Positions 26,132 to 33,137 of a stretch of 33,137 nucleotides of DNA are shown here, one piece after another (the first letter of the stretch is position 1; each line of letters starts with the position of its first letter). Made by a program: the position numbers and the translations under genes. The notes beneath the pieces were generated by a model. It did no database searches and was not told the origin of the DNA. It saw nothing but the letters and a program-made list of their open reading frames with translations. Source of the DNA: an uncultured Lysobacterales bacterium (GTDB lineage: Bacteria; Pseudomonadota; Gammaproteobacteria; Xanthomonadales; SZUA-36); contig CALBDB010000178.1 in assembly GCA_937927755.1 (NCBI GenBank), forward strand, positions 1 to 33,137. Reading direction: 5' to 3'.

Positions 26132-27408
26132 TGCAGAACGGCGCCGCGGGACGGGTATTGAAAAACTTTGGCGTGGTGCTCCGCGGCCGGGGTATCGCTG
26201 CAATTTTAACCCTTTCTGCGACAGCATTGATGGCCAATGCCCTGACAGCCACCGAGTTTGGGCTCGTCATCCTGCTGCACACCTACGTGCTGGCCGTGCG
26301 TGGAATCCTCAATTTCAGAACTTACGAGGCCATTGTCCGCTTCGGTGTTCCGCTGCATGAAAATGGCGATGACGAGGGGCTCAAAAAGCTGTTTCGTACG
26401 ACAACTTTTATCGACCTGACATCTGCGGTCGCGGCTACTTCGCTGGGTGTCGCTGCGGCATCAATAGCCGGAGGCTTCCTGCACTGGGATGAACAGATGA
26501 TCTCCCTGGCTGGTTTGTACAGCCTCGTTATGCTGACCACCTTCATCAACACGCCAAACGGAATATTACGGCTATACGACCGTTTTGATGCGCTGAGCGT
26601 CTTCTATACAGTAGGTCCAACCGTCCGCATTACCGGTGTACTCCTTGCCTGGTACCTGGATGCAGGAATGCACGTATTCATTGCCGTCTGGGCGGCAGCA
26701 TTTGTTCTGGAAAACTGCTGGCTAATTGCCCGGGGCCGGCTGGAACTCAAAAAGCATATCAGTGGCTCGCTTTGGAAAGGCGCGAAATGGCGGGGTATTG
26801 AATACGCGAACCGTGAATTCCGGCAATTCATCATGGTGGTTTACTGGCAAACGAATATCGATCTGCTGCCAAAACACCTTTCGGTGCTCCTGGCAGGTAA
26901 CCTGCTGGGACCCGCCGCGGCCGGCATGTTCCGCCTGGCACGAGATTTTTCCAGTGTGCTGAGTAAGCCGGCGATGATGTTACGCGAAGTACTTTTCCCG
27001 GACCTGACGCGCATATTGCACACCGAAGCCACCGGCTTTCACGAGCTGGGTTACCGTGCGGTCAAGGTGGCCGGTGCGGCAGGCTTACTGCTGGTCCTGG
27101 TTTCCATACCTGCAGCAGGCCCCATTCTGGGCATTATCGGGCCGGAATACACCGGGGCTTCGACGCTGCTTACGCTGATGCTGCTTGCTGCAACATTTGA
27201 ACTTGCAGGGTCACCCTTACGTGCCGCCGCCTACGCCATGGGCAAGGTCGCCCCGGTACTGCGTATCCACCTGTTGAGCGTTCTTATCTACCTGGGCCTG
27301 TTCTATGTCCTGACACCGGTCATGGGTCTGAGCGGGCCGGGTCTGGCTGCGTGCACGGGCACATTGATGACACTGGTGTTGATGTTCAAACTTGTACGGT
27401 ACAGGTAA
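26131..27408 (+). CDS. MOP-superfamily lipid/oligosaccharide flippase (Wzx-like)
   Basis: A 425-residue polytopic protein with about twelve hydrophobic helices. The N-terminus (LKNFGVVLRGRGIAAILTLSATALMANALTATEFG) and the segments NTPNGILRLYDRFD, KHLSVLLAGNLLGPAAAGMFRLARDFSSVLSKPA and LREVLFPDLTRI are typical of the polysaccharide-transport branch of the MOP superfamily, which flips lipid-linked molecules across the inner membrane. The ATG at 26131 overlaps the preceding stop (TGATG), so translation is coupled to the Tam41-like gene; an ATG at 26098 would lie inside that gene. Together with the CDP-alcohol phosphotransferase this forms a three-gene overlapping unit. The cargo is probably the lipid made by those enzymes, an inference from coupling. 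Confidence 0.82.
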   Translation: MQNGAAGRVLKNFGVVLRGRGIAAILTLSATALMANALTATEFGLVILLHTYVLAVRGILNFRTYEAIVRFGVPLHENGDDEGLKKLFRTTTFIDLTSAVAATSLGVAAASIAGGFLHWDEQMISLAGLYSLVMLTTFINTPNGILRLYDRFDALSVFYTVGPTVRITGVLLAWYLDAGMHVFIAVWAAAFVLENCWLIARGRLELKKHISGSLWKGAKWRGIEYANREFRQFIMVVYWQTNIDLLPKHLSVLLAGNLLGPAAAGMFRLARDFSSVLSKPAMMLREVLFPDLTRILHTEATGFHELGYRAVKVAGAAGLLLVLVSIPAAGPILGIIGPEYTGASTLLTLMLLAATFELAGSPLRAAAYAMGKVAPVLRIHLLSVLIYLGLFYVLTPVMGLSGPGLAACTGTLMTLVLMFKLVRYR

Positions 27409-27428
27409 GTCCACCGCAAAATCACGGT

Positions 27429-28598
27429 TTACAATCTTGCAAATTCTTCAATTATTTTGCTGATCTGTTCCGGTGTGTGCGCGGCGCTAACGCTGCAACG
27501 TAAAAAACTGGCGCCACCGGGCGTCGCAGGCGGAAGCATCATGTTGACGTAAACACCGGCTTCAAGCAGTTTGTTCCAGTCGGCCAGGGCCGTTTCCCGG
27601 TTGCGGCAACGAACGGCTATCACCGGGCTTGCTTCCGGCCCGAGTTCAAACCCAAGCTCCCGCAATCCGCCGTAAAGCTGATTTGCATTCGACCACAACT
27701 TATCTTTCAAGCCAGGTCTTGTGCGTAACTGGTGAAGGGCCTCGCGGGTCGTGGCCACCACCGCCGGACTGGGGGATGCCGTGAACATAAATGGCCGGGA
27801 GACATAGCGGAACAATCCCAGCACATCGTGATGGCTGGCGCAGAACCCACCCATGGCACCCAGGCTTTTACTGAAGGTGCCAACGATAAAATCGACCTTA
27901 TTCAACACGCCCTGCTCTTCGGCAACTCCACAACCACTGGCGCCATAAACACCCAGTGAATGTGCTTCATCAACCAACAGGCTGGCGTTGAATTTCTCCT
28001 TAAGTCGTACGATCTGCGCCAGCGGTGCCCGATCACCCAGTACGCTGTAAACACCTTCAACAACGATAAGGCAACTACCAGTGCGGCCTTCCAGCCGTTC
28101 AAGCCGGCGTTCCAGGCTATGTACATCATTGTGTTTGAACCGGAATATATCCGCGCCGCTCATGCGGCAGCCGTCATAAAGACTTGCGTGCGCATCGGCA
28201 TCCAGCAATACAACATCGCCTTTGCCCAGCAATGCAGTAAGAACACCGAGGTTTGCGGCATAACCCGTGGAAAAGACCATGGCGTTTTCGCAGTGGTAGA
28301 AATCCGCCAGTTCCGCTTCAAGCTTGCCGTGGGTCGAATAACTGCCGTTTGCCATCCGTGAACCGGTGGTTCCTGTGCCGTGTGTCTGCATGGCTTCAAC
28401 GCCGGCTGCAACACAGTCAGGGTCAAAGGTGAGCCCAAGGTAATTATTGGTGCCCGCGAGAATGGTTTCACGTCCTTCAACTACGCCGCGGGTTGCGGTG
28501 TGGATGTTGTCAAAGACTACCGTCGTCGGGTCTTTCCCGGTATCCGCCAAACCTGATTTGAGTTGTTGTACTGCTGTGAATTTATCCAGAAGCGACAT
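27429..28598 (-). CDS. spt: Serine palmitoyltransferase-type alpha-oxoamine synthase
   Basis: PLP enzyme that condenses serine with an activated fatty acid to give 3-ketosphinganine. The 389-residue protein shows the alpha-oxoamine synthase hallmarks: NNYLGLTFDP, GTGTTGSRMANGSYSTHGKLE, the cofactor-stacking histidine in DADAHAS (His137), LLVDEAHSLGVYG (Asp210, His213), and the Schiff-base lysine in GTFSKSLGAMGGF (Lys244). The family also contains KBL, BioF and HemA enzymes. The immediately upstream ACP, plus CerR-type reductase and acyl ligase genes, favour serine palmitoyltransferase, as in the Caulobacter ceramide locus. The ATG at 28598 follows the ACP stop by six bases. Last gene of its operon and convergent with the flippase gene. 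Confidence 0.87.
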   Translation of the reverse strand: MSLLDKFTAVQQLKSGLADTGKDPTTVVFDNIHTATRGVVEGRETILAGTNNYLGLTFDPDCVAAGVEAMQTHGTGTTGSRMANGSYSTHGKLEAELADFYHCENAMVFSTGYAANLGVLTALLGKGDVVLLDADAHASLYDGCRMSGADIFRFKHNDVHSLERRLERLEGRTGSCLIVVEGVYSVLGDRAPLAQIVRLKEKFNASLLVDEAHSLGVYGASGCGVAEEQGVLNKVDFIVGTFSKSLGAMGGFCASHHDVLGLFRYVSRPFMFTASPSPAVVATTREALHQLRTRPGLKDKLWSNANQLYGGLRELGFELGPEASPVIAVRCRNRETALADWNKLLEAGVYVNMMLPPATPGGASFLRCSVSAAHTPEQISKIIEEFARL

Positions 28599-28604
28599 CG
28601 GCGA

Positions 28605-28877
28605 TTATTCCGGTTGTGCAGCGATTACAAAAGATGCCAGGTCCGTGATGGTCTGGATATCGGAAAGACTCTCAAGGTCTATCACGATATCAAAATGGTC
28701 TTCCACCTCCAGCATGAATTCCATCACCTGGAATGAATCCAGCTGCAACTCCGTGACCATATTGGTTGCTGGTGTAATGGTTTGTTTGCTTGACGGCGAG
28801 TCTGCCCAGTTATTTTTAAGGTACTCCGTTAGAATTTCAACAAGATTCTGACCCACTGTTTCGATCGACTTGTTCAA
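28605..28877 (-). CDS. Acyl carrier protein of the ceramide operon
   Basis: A 90-residue carrier protein with the phosphopantetheine attachment serine in ELQLDSFQVMEF (Ser48) and a following acidic helix (LEVEDHFDIVIDLESLSD). It is not the housekeeping AcpP, which carries the GADSLDTVE motif; this form is like the dedicated ACP between reductase and serine palmitoyltransferase genes in bacterial sphingolipid loci. It would carry the acyl chain from the ligase at 29922 to Spt. The start is TTG at 28877 with GGAG seven bases upstream; no ATG is available in the right place. A 110-base spacer separates it from cerR and contains a -10-like TACAAT on the minus strand, so an internal promoter is possible. 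Confidence 0.88.
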   Translation of the reverse strand: MNKSIETVGQNLVEILTEYLKNNWADSPSSKQTITPATNMVTELQLDSFQVMEFMLEVEDHFDIVIDLESLSDIQTITDLASFVIAAQPE

Positions 28878-28987
28878 AAATTATCTCCACCGGCCCGCGG
28901 CCAGGCCAAGGTTGCACAGGACTGGGGATTGTAGCGCAGGATGAGTCTTAGTGCGTTATTTGCACTACAGTTCCGACCGGCCGGCGG

Positions 28988-29920
28988 TCACGGTTCCGTT
29001 GCAAACAGTTGCCGGGCGCCTGTTTTCAGATCCAGCTTCGGCTCCCAGCCCGAAATGGCCGAAAAATCGCTGTTGTCACACAACCACTCAGGATGTGTGA
29101 GTTCGCGTACCTTACCCGGGGTCAACATCGGCGCGTAACCCAGCAGTGTTGAGACCAACATATTTGACCTTGCCGCAATATTCAGCAAAGCGCGGGGCAG
29201 CTTTATCATGCGGAAGTTTCCGTCTTTGACGGCTTCACCGATTGCGGCCCAGTCATACCCGCCGGCTGTGCCATCATCAATGGCAAAGGTCTTTTGGTAG
29301 CAAGGTTGCGGGGCCGATAGCCAGGCTGTTACCGCAGCGGCAAGGTCATCGACGTGCAACAGTGACAAGCGCTGATCCCGCGGCCCGGCGTGTGCAAGCA
29401 AACCGCGACGGATCATCTTCAACAGCGGCAACATTTCTTTATCACCAGGCCCATATACCGCTGGTGGGCGGATTATCGTCCATGGCAGGGAGTTCTTGCC
29501 GAGCAACAGCTGCTCACCCTGGTACTTGCTTCGGGCGTAGTCGGACAGGCCGGGCTGGCTCGCCGCAAGTGATGAAAGCAGCAGCATGGGTGGCGCTTCG
29601 GCAACGCGTCCGAGCGCAGCCAGCATGGCCCCGACACCCTCGACGTTTGCAATAGAAAAATCTGCGGCGCTGCGCCCCCTGACGCTGCCGGCACAATAAA
29701 TGACCGCACTGGATTCCGGTACTATCCCGGCCAGTTTATCAACATCCGTGATATCGACCGGAATCTGTTCAACATGCGGCGGCAGGCGCGTATCGATCTT
29801 GGCATCCGGGCGCACCATTGCCCGCACACGGTAGCCCTGTTCCACCAGCGCGGATACAAGACGTTGCCCGATGAATCCGGTTGCACCGGTAACAAATACG
29901 GATGGAGGTGTCGCCTGCAA
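28988..29920 (-). CDS. cerR: NAD(P)-dependent epimerase/reductase, CerR-like
   Basis: Extended short-chain dehydrogenase of 310 residues. TGATGFIG at 11-18 binds the cofactor, and the catalytic YARSK (Tyr128, Lys132) follows the LLLSSLAAS strand. IIRPPAVYGPGD is the usual later motif. In Caulobacter an enzyme of this class encoded next to spt reduces the 3-keto group of the acylated intermediate to give ceramide. Gene order here (ligase, reductase, ACP, Spt) supports that role. The start is a TTG at 29920, one base after the ligase stop; no ATG or GTG lies between that stop and the conserved core, so the TTG is likely real. Substrate is inferred from context. Confidence 0.82.
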   Translation of the reverse strand: MQATPPSVFVTGATGFIGQRLVSALVEQGYRVRAMVRPDAKIDTRLPPHVEQIPVDITDVDKLAGIVPESSAVIYCAGSVRGRSAADFSIANVEGVGAMLAALGRVAEAPPMLLLSSLAASQPGLSDYARSKYQGEQLLLGKNSLPWTIIRPPAVYGPGDKEMLPLLKMIRRGLLAHAGPRDQRLSLLHVDDLAAAVTAWLSAPQPCYQKTFAIDDGTAGGYDWAAIGEAVKDGNFRMIKLPRALLNIAARSNMLVSTLLGYAPMLTPGKVRELTHPEWLCDNSDFSAISGWEPKLDLKTGARQLFATEP

Positions 29921-29921
29921 A

Positions 29922-31679
29922 TCAGGCTGACTGCTTTTCGCCGGCCTTCGCCGCTGACCGCTCTACACCCTCGAGGGTCTTACGGGCGAGATAGTCCTGC
30001 TTGGACTGGGACCGGGAAAGCTTGCCGGACGACGTTCGTGGTAATGTTCCGCGCGGGGTCAGGTCAATCAGTACATTGATTCCAAAATGGGCGTGTATGG
30101 AGCGGCTGACCTCTTCGATGATGTGCTGACGACTGGCGGGATCTTTCTCCCTGGTTTCAACAACCAGTACCGCCTGTTCTTCCAAACTGCTGCCGGTAAC
30201 GGAAAAAGCGGCCACTCCTCCGAGTTTGACGCCACCGGTGCGCTGGGCCAGTACTTCCAGATCGTACGGCCAGATATTACGCCCCTTGATGATAATGACG
30301 TCCTTGCTACGCGATGTGATGACCAGGTGATTGTCGATCCGGTAGCCGATATCGCCGGTATTTAACCAGCCGTCATCTGTCAGCACCGCGGATGTGGCTT
30401 TATCATCCCGGTAGTAGCCACGCATAACGCTGGGGCCTTTCAGGTAGATATTTCCACAATGACGATTCTCCAGTTCGACACCATTGTCGTCCAGGATCAG
30501 GAACTCAAAACCGGGCAGGAGCTTGCCGCAGTCCACATACTCCGATGTGGAAACAGTGTTTCCATTTGAAGGTCTTGCCTCGCCGGTTTCAGCCATCAGG
30601 ACCCTGTCAACCACGTCGACAGCCAGACCCCGGTCCAGGGGCGCGAAACTGGTAGCCAGCACACACTCCGCCATACCGTAGCAGGCAACAAACGCCTTCT
30701 CGTCAAAACCACTGGCCCGGAGAATATCTGCAAACTCCTGCAAGGGTTCGGGATTGATCCGTTCGGCGCCAACGCAAGCCGCCCGCCACTTGCTGAGATC
30801 GTAAGACTCAACATCCGAGGGCCGCAATCGCCTGGCGCACAGGGCATAACCGAAGGTCGGTGCGGAAGAGATGGTTCCACCATTGTCGGAGAGTAATTTC
30901 AGCCATAGTCTCGGGCGCATTGCGAATGTGCGTGAGCCCAGGTAATCAACGGAAAGCTGGCCGATTAACGGTACAAGGATAAATCCGACGAGGCCCATAT
31001 CATGGTAGAAGGGAAGCCACGAAACGAAACGGTCTGCGGCGGTCAGCTTCAGTCCGTAACGTGCTATTTCCATCAGGTTGTTCAATACGGTTTTTTGCGT
31101 GATTTCAACACCGCGCGGAAAACTTGTGCTGCCTGAGGTGTACTGCAGGTAGGCCGGTTCGTCTTCACCCAGTGGTTCGAATTCGACATCGGCTACTGGC
31201 AAGGCATCAAAATCACCTTGTGTGCCGGCCATCAGCAAATCAAGGCCCTGCACGGCCTCTTCCATAAACTTGGAATGCGTAGCGGGGGCAACCACAACGG
31301 ATGCGCCGCAACTCTTCAACATCCGCCGCACCTGGCCTACGTAAGCGCCATGCGCGCCCAGTTGAATACCCGCGGGCAGTGCAACGGGGATCAGACCAGC
31401 GTACTGGCAGGCAAAGAAGAACCTGTGAAACATGGGGTCGGTTTCAGCAATGATCCCAACCCTTGCGCCGCGTTCACAGCCAAGCCGGATCAGGCGTTGC
31501 GCCAATACCATGGCATCATCGCGCAATTCTGAATAAGACAAGACAGTGGACAAGTGGCCACGTCCATCGTAAAAATTGTACCCGGTCTCGCCCTGGGCGG
31601 CGTACTCAAGAACTTCCACCAGGTTTTTATAACCAGTGACCTTTACGGGCAATTTGTGATTTTTTTGCGTTGGACTCAT
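29922..31679 (-). CDS. Fatty acyl-AMP ligase / acyl-ACP synthetase of the ceramide operon
   Basis: Adenylate-forming enzyme of 585 residues. YTSGSTSFPRG (about 180-190) is the P-loop-like A3 motif. WLPFYHDMGLVGFILVPL is typical of fatty acyl-AMP ligases. WLNTGDIGYRIDNHLVITSRSKDVIIIKGRNIWP carries the A7-A8 hinge, and PRTSSGKLSRSQ the C-terminal catalytic lysine (Lys553). Such ligases load a fatty acid onto a partner ACP, here presumably the carrier at 28605. It is the first gene of the four-gene minus-strand operon. The ATG at 31679 has no strong ribosome-binding site. A homologous activating enzyme is one of the five functions known to be needed for ceramide in Caulobacter. Confidence 0.87.
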   Translation of the reverse strand: MSPTQKNHKLPVKVTGYKNLVEVLEYAAQGETGYNFYDGRGHLSTVLSYSELRDDAMVLAQRLIRLGCERGARVGIIAETDPMFHRFFFACQYAGLIPVALPAGIQLGAHGAYVGQVRRMLKSCGASVVVAPATHSKFMEEAVQGLDLLMAGTQGDFDALPVADVEFEPLGEDEPAYLQYTSGSTSFPRGVEITQKTVLNNLMEIARYGLKLTAADRFVSWLPFYHDMGLVGFILVPLIGQLSVDYLGSRTFAMRPRLWLKLLSDNGGTISSAPTFGYALCARRLRPSDVESYDLSKWRAACVGAERINPEPLQEFADILRASGFDEKAFVACYGMAECVLATSFAPLDRGLAVDVVDRVLMAETGEARPSNGNTVSTSEYVDCGKLLPGFEFLILDDNGVELENRHCGNIYLKGPSVMRGYYRDDKATSAVLTDDGWLNTGDIGYRIDNHLVITSRSKDVIIIKGRNIWPYDLEVLAQRTGGVKLGGVAAFSVTGSSLEEQAVLVVETREKDPASRQHIIEEVSRSIHAHFGINVLIDLTPRGTLPRTSSGKLSRSQSKQDYLARKTLEGVERSAAKAGEKQSA

Positions 31680-32042
31680 AAAACTAATCGCAACGCGCCC
31701 ACGTTCATGCAGTACAAAGTAAAGGGGTCAATTCCCACAAAAACGGCCTCTTTTATTCAGGTTTCTGGCAGTCGGTCTGCAATACATCACAAACCTGGTT
31801 ATCCCCCACCCGCGCTTGGTATATCCGATTTTCGCAAACTTGGCCCATTAAGTCGTTAATTTAATGTAAATTTACCGCTGTTTGAGCATTATTATTATAA
31901 AAGACCCGGCCAGGAGGCCGTTACAACGGCGTCAATTCTAACAAATCAAACAACAAAAACGCTATTTCTCCTCACTTGTTTTGTGATTTTCCCTTCCGGT
32001 TCGCGGGTGCATCGCGCCCGACAATGGGGCAAACTGACTGAT
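31680..32042. other. Divergent intergenic region with dyads
   Basis: This 363-base AT-richer spacer separates the ceramide operon (minus) from the LysE-type gene (plus). It holds no convincing gene. Visible structure: an inverted repeat CAGGTTT/AAACCTG separated by 27 bases (about 31759-31799), the perfect palindrome GTAAATTTAC at 31866-31875, a TATAAA-type hexamer near 31896 reading plus, and a small hairpin CGGCC-AGGA-GGCCG at 31907-31920. Promoters for both flanking units should lie here. Confidence 0.5.
31866..31875. promoter_or_regulatory. Perfect 10-base palindrome, possible operator
   Basis: GTAAATTTAC is a perfect dyad within an AT-rich patch between the divergent ceramide operon and the LysE-type gene. 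Palindromes of this type serve as operators for dimeric repressors. No regulator gene is adjacent, so the assignment is speculative. Confidence 0.3.
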
Positions 32043-32660
32043 ATGACAATCGCAATATGGCTTACCGTGGTCTCCATATGCCTGCTTGGTGCAATGTCAC
32101 CCGGCCCATCGCTTGCCGTTGTTCTCAAACAGACCATTAGCGGAGGACGCAGGAACGGGATTATTGCAGCAGTCACGCATGGTTTGGGCATAGGACTTTA
32201 TGCCCTGCTCTGCATTTCAGGCATTGCATTCTTGATCACCAACACCCCATGGCTATTCAAAGCGCTGCAATGGGCGGGGGCAGCCTACCTGGTGTGGATT
32301 GGTATCAAGGGCCTGAGGGCGAAGGCCGGAGCCAGCGCGCCACTGGAAGCACAAGCGACCACGGGCAGCGCTGCGCGCGATGGTTTCCTGGTGGTATTCC
32401 TGAACCCAAAAGTCGCCGTGTTTTTTATCGCGCTTTTCAGCCAGGTTATCGGCAGTGAAACCTCGTGGATTGAAAAACTCGCATATGCCGCAACTGCGAT
32501 GTTCATCGACATGGGCTGGTACCTGGTTGTCGCCTGGGGTTTCTCAAACCAGCGCTGGCTTGGGCACCTCCAGGAACACGTGGTCTGGATGGAGCGGTTG
32601 TTTGGCATTATCCTGATCGCACTCGCGCTCAGAATACTGACGGGCGGTTTTGCCGGCTGA
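32043..32660 (+). CDS. LysE/RhtB-family amino acid exporter
   Basis: A 205-residue inner-membrane exporter with about six helices. The diagnostic N-terminal motif GAMSPGPSLAVVLKQTISGGRRNGI is present, followed by GAAYLVWIGIKGLR and FLVVFLNPKVAVFFIALFSQ, all hallmarks of LysE/RhtB permeases that export amino acids such as homoserine or threonine. The ATG at 32043 yields a membrane-start protein of normal length; an upstream ATG at 31983 would add 20 polar residues. Its TGA directly abuts the tsaB stop (TGATCA spans both), so the two genes converge without a spacer. Substrate cannot be assigned. Confidence 0.88.
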   Translation: MTIAIWLTVVSICLLGAMSPGPSLAVVLKQTISGGRRNGIIAAVTHGLGIGLYALLCISGIAFLITNTPWLFKALQWAGAAYLVWIGIKGLRAKAGASAPLEAQATTGSAARDGFLVVFLNPKVAVFFIALFSQVIGSETSWIEKLAYAATAMFIDMGWYLVVAWGFSNQRWLGHLQEHVVWMERLFGIILIALALRILTGGFAG

Positions 32661-33137
32661 TCACTGGTCCTTCTTTTTCCTGGCCACGTTATCCCGCAGG
32701 TAAACCGGTTGGGCCTGTTCAGCCGGCAGTGCCTCGGAGTCGCGGAGCCATTCCCGCGCCAGTTTGATTACACAAGAAGCCTTCGGCCATATCTGCGGAC
32801 GAATTCCGGCCAGGTTTCCTGACCGCTCCTTGAGGACATCGTAACGGTCAAAGCCAATGCCAATTCCGTAAGCATCAGAACCAGACGGGAATTGGACATC
32901 CACCGGAGCACAGACTTTCTCCTCGCTTGCCGGCACCATGATTCCGCGCTCATTTGTAGCGAAAATGCCGGTAAAAACCTCGTTCATGCGTGCATCAAGC
33001 GCAACCAGGGCATAGCCGACCCCATCGGCAACAGCGCTTTGCGCGGTCGCTGCGAGGCTGGAAACCGGTATGACCGGGCGATCCGAAGCCCAGGCCAGCC
33101 CCTGCACAACACCGATACCTATACGCAGACTGGTGAA
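32661..33137 (-). CDS. tsaB: tRNA threonylcarbamoyladenosine biosynthesis protein TsaB (5' part cut by window)
   Basis: TsaB partners TsaD and TsaE in making the t6A modification at position 37 of ANN-decoding tRNAs. The visible 158 residues read in from the right edge as FTSLRIGIGVVQGLAWASD, matching the family FTGLRIGI-QGLA motif, then VPVSSLAATAQSAV and ALDARMNEVFTGIF. The C-terminal part is variable, as in other TsaB proteins. The N-terminal ASKH strand region (about 70 residues) lies beyond the window, so the true start is not seen. In the family consensus a glycine follows FT, where Ser stands here. Confidence 0.88.
   Translation of the reverse strand, partial: FTSLRIGIGVVQGLAWASDRPVIPVSSLAATAQSAVADGVGYALVALDARMNEVFTGIFATNERGIMVPASEEKVCAPVDVQFPSGSDAYGIGIGFDRYDVLKERSGNLAGIRPQIWPKASCVIKLAREWLRDSEALPAEQAQPVYLRDNVARKKKDQ

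Noticed and set aside
1-33137. CRISPR arrays, tRNA or rRNA genes, insertion sequences and phage genes
   Set aside because: No regularly spaced repeats, cloverleaf-like sequences, transposase motifs or phage proteins were recognised on either strand.

Overview
The window is a gene-dense chromosomal segment, apparently from a gammaproteobacterium. The diagnostic stretch is the run yrbG-kdsD-kdsC-lptC-lptA-lptB-rpoN-hpf-ptsN-rapZ, in the order known from Escherichia coli and relatives, with RapZ and nitrogen-PTS EIIA. The full LPS toolkit (Kdo precursor synthesis and Lpt export) shows a Gram-negative cell with lipopolysaccharide. The genus cannot be fixed from sequence alone. No rRNA, tRNA, CRISPR array, insertion sequence or phage gene was seen.

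Layout. (1) 1-3277, minus strand: a proton-pumping transhydrogenase operon pntA-pntB (pntB runs off the left edge) and a BolA/IbaG gene. (2) 3506-12886, plus strand: YrbG-type cation exchanger, Kdo synthesis (kdsD, kdsC), inner-membrane/periplasmic Lpt genes (lptC, lptA, lptB), sigma-54, ribosome hibernation factor, EIIA-Ntr, RapZ, and a MgtE magnesium channel. (3) 12910-31679: an envelope-lipid island. It holds a tandem glycosyltransferase, a GNAT-type acyltransferase that looks like bacterial ceramide synthase, a MobA-like nucleotidyltransferase, a GMC oxidoreductase, a sugar/polyol-phosphate nucleotidylyltransferase, an extra LptA-like protein, LptF and LptG, a metallophosphoesterase, a CDP-alcohol phosphotransferase, a Tam41-like nucleotidyltransferase and a MOP-type flippase. 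It ends with a minus-strand operon of acyl-AMP ligase, CerR-type reductase, acyl carrier protein and serine palmitoyltransferase. (4) 32043-33137: a LysE/RhtB exporter and the C-terminal part of tsaB.

How the genes work together. The minus-strand operon plus the GNAT protein matches the five-function set known to make ceramide in Caulobacter: fatty-acid activation, a dedicated ACP, serine condensation, N-acylation and keto reduction. The genes between these two parts read as a headgroup-attachment and export set: two sugar-nucleotidyltransferase-fold proteins, a CDP-alcohol transferase with a degenerate nucleotidyltransferase domain, a Tam41-like cytidylyltransferase-fold protein, a flippase, a phosphatase, glycosyltransferases and an LptA/F/G trio. 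My main hypothesis is that this island makes a complex phospho- or glyco-sphingolipid and moves it to the outer membrane, possibly using Lpt-type bridge parts separate from lptCAB at 6-8 kb. The ceramide core is well supported by family resemblance. The headgroup chemistry and the dedicated-export idea are inference.
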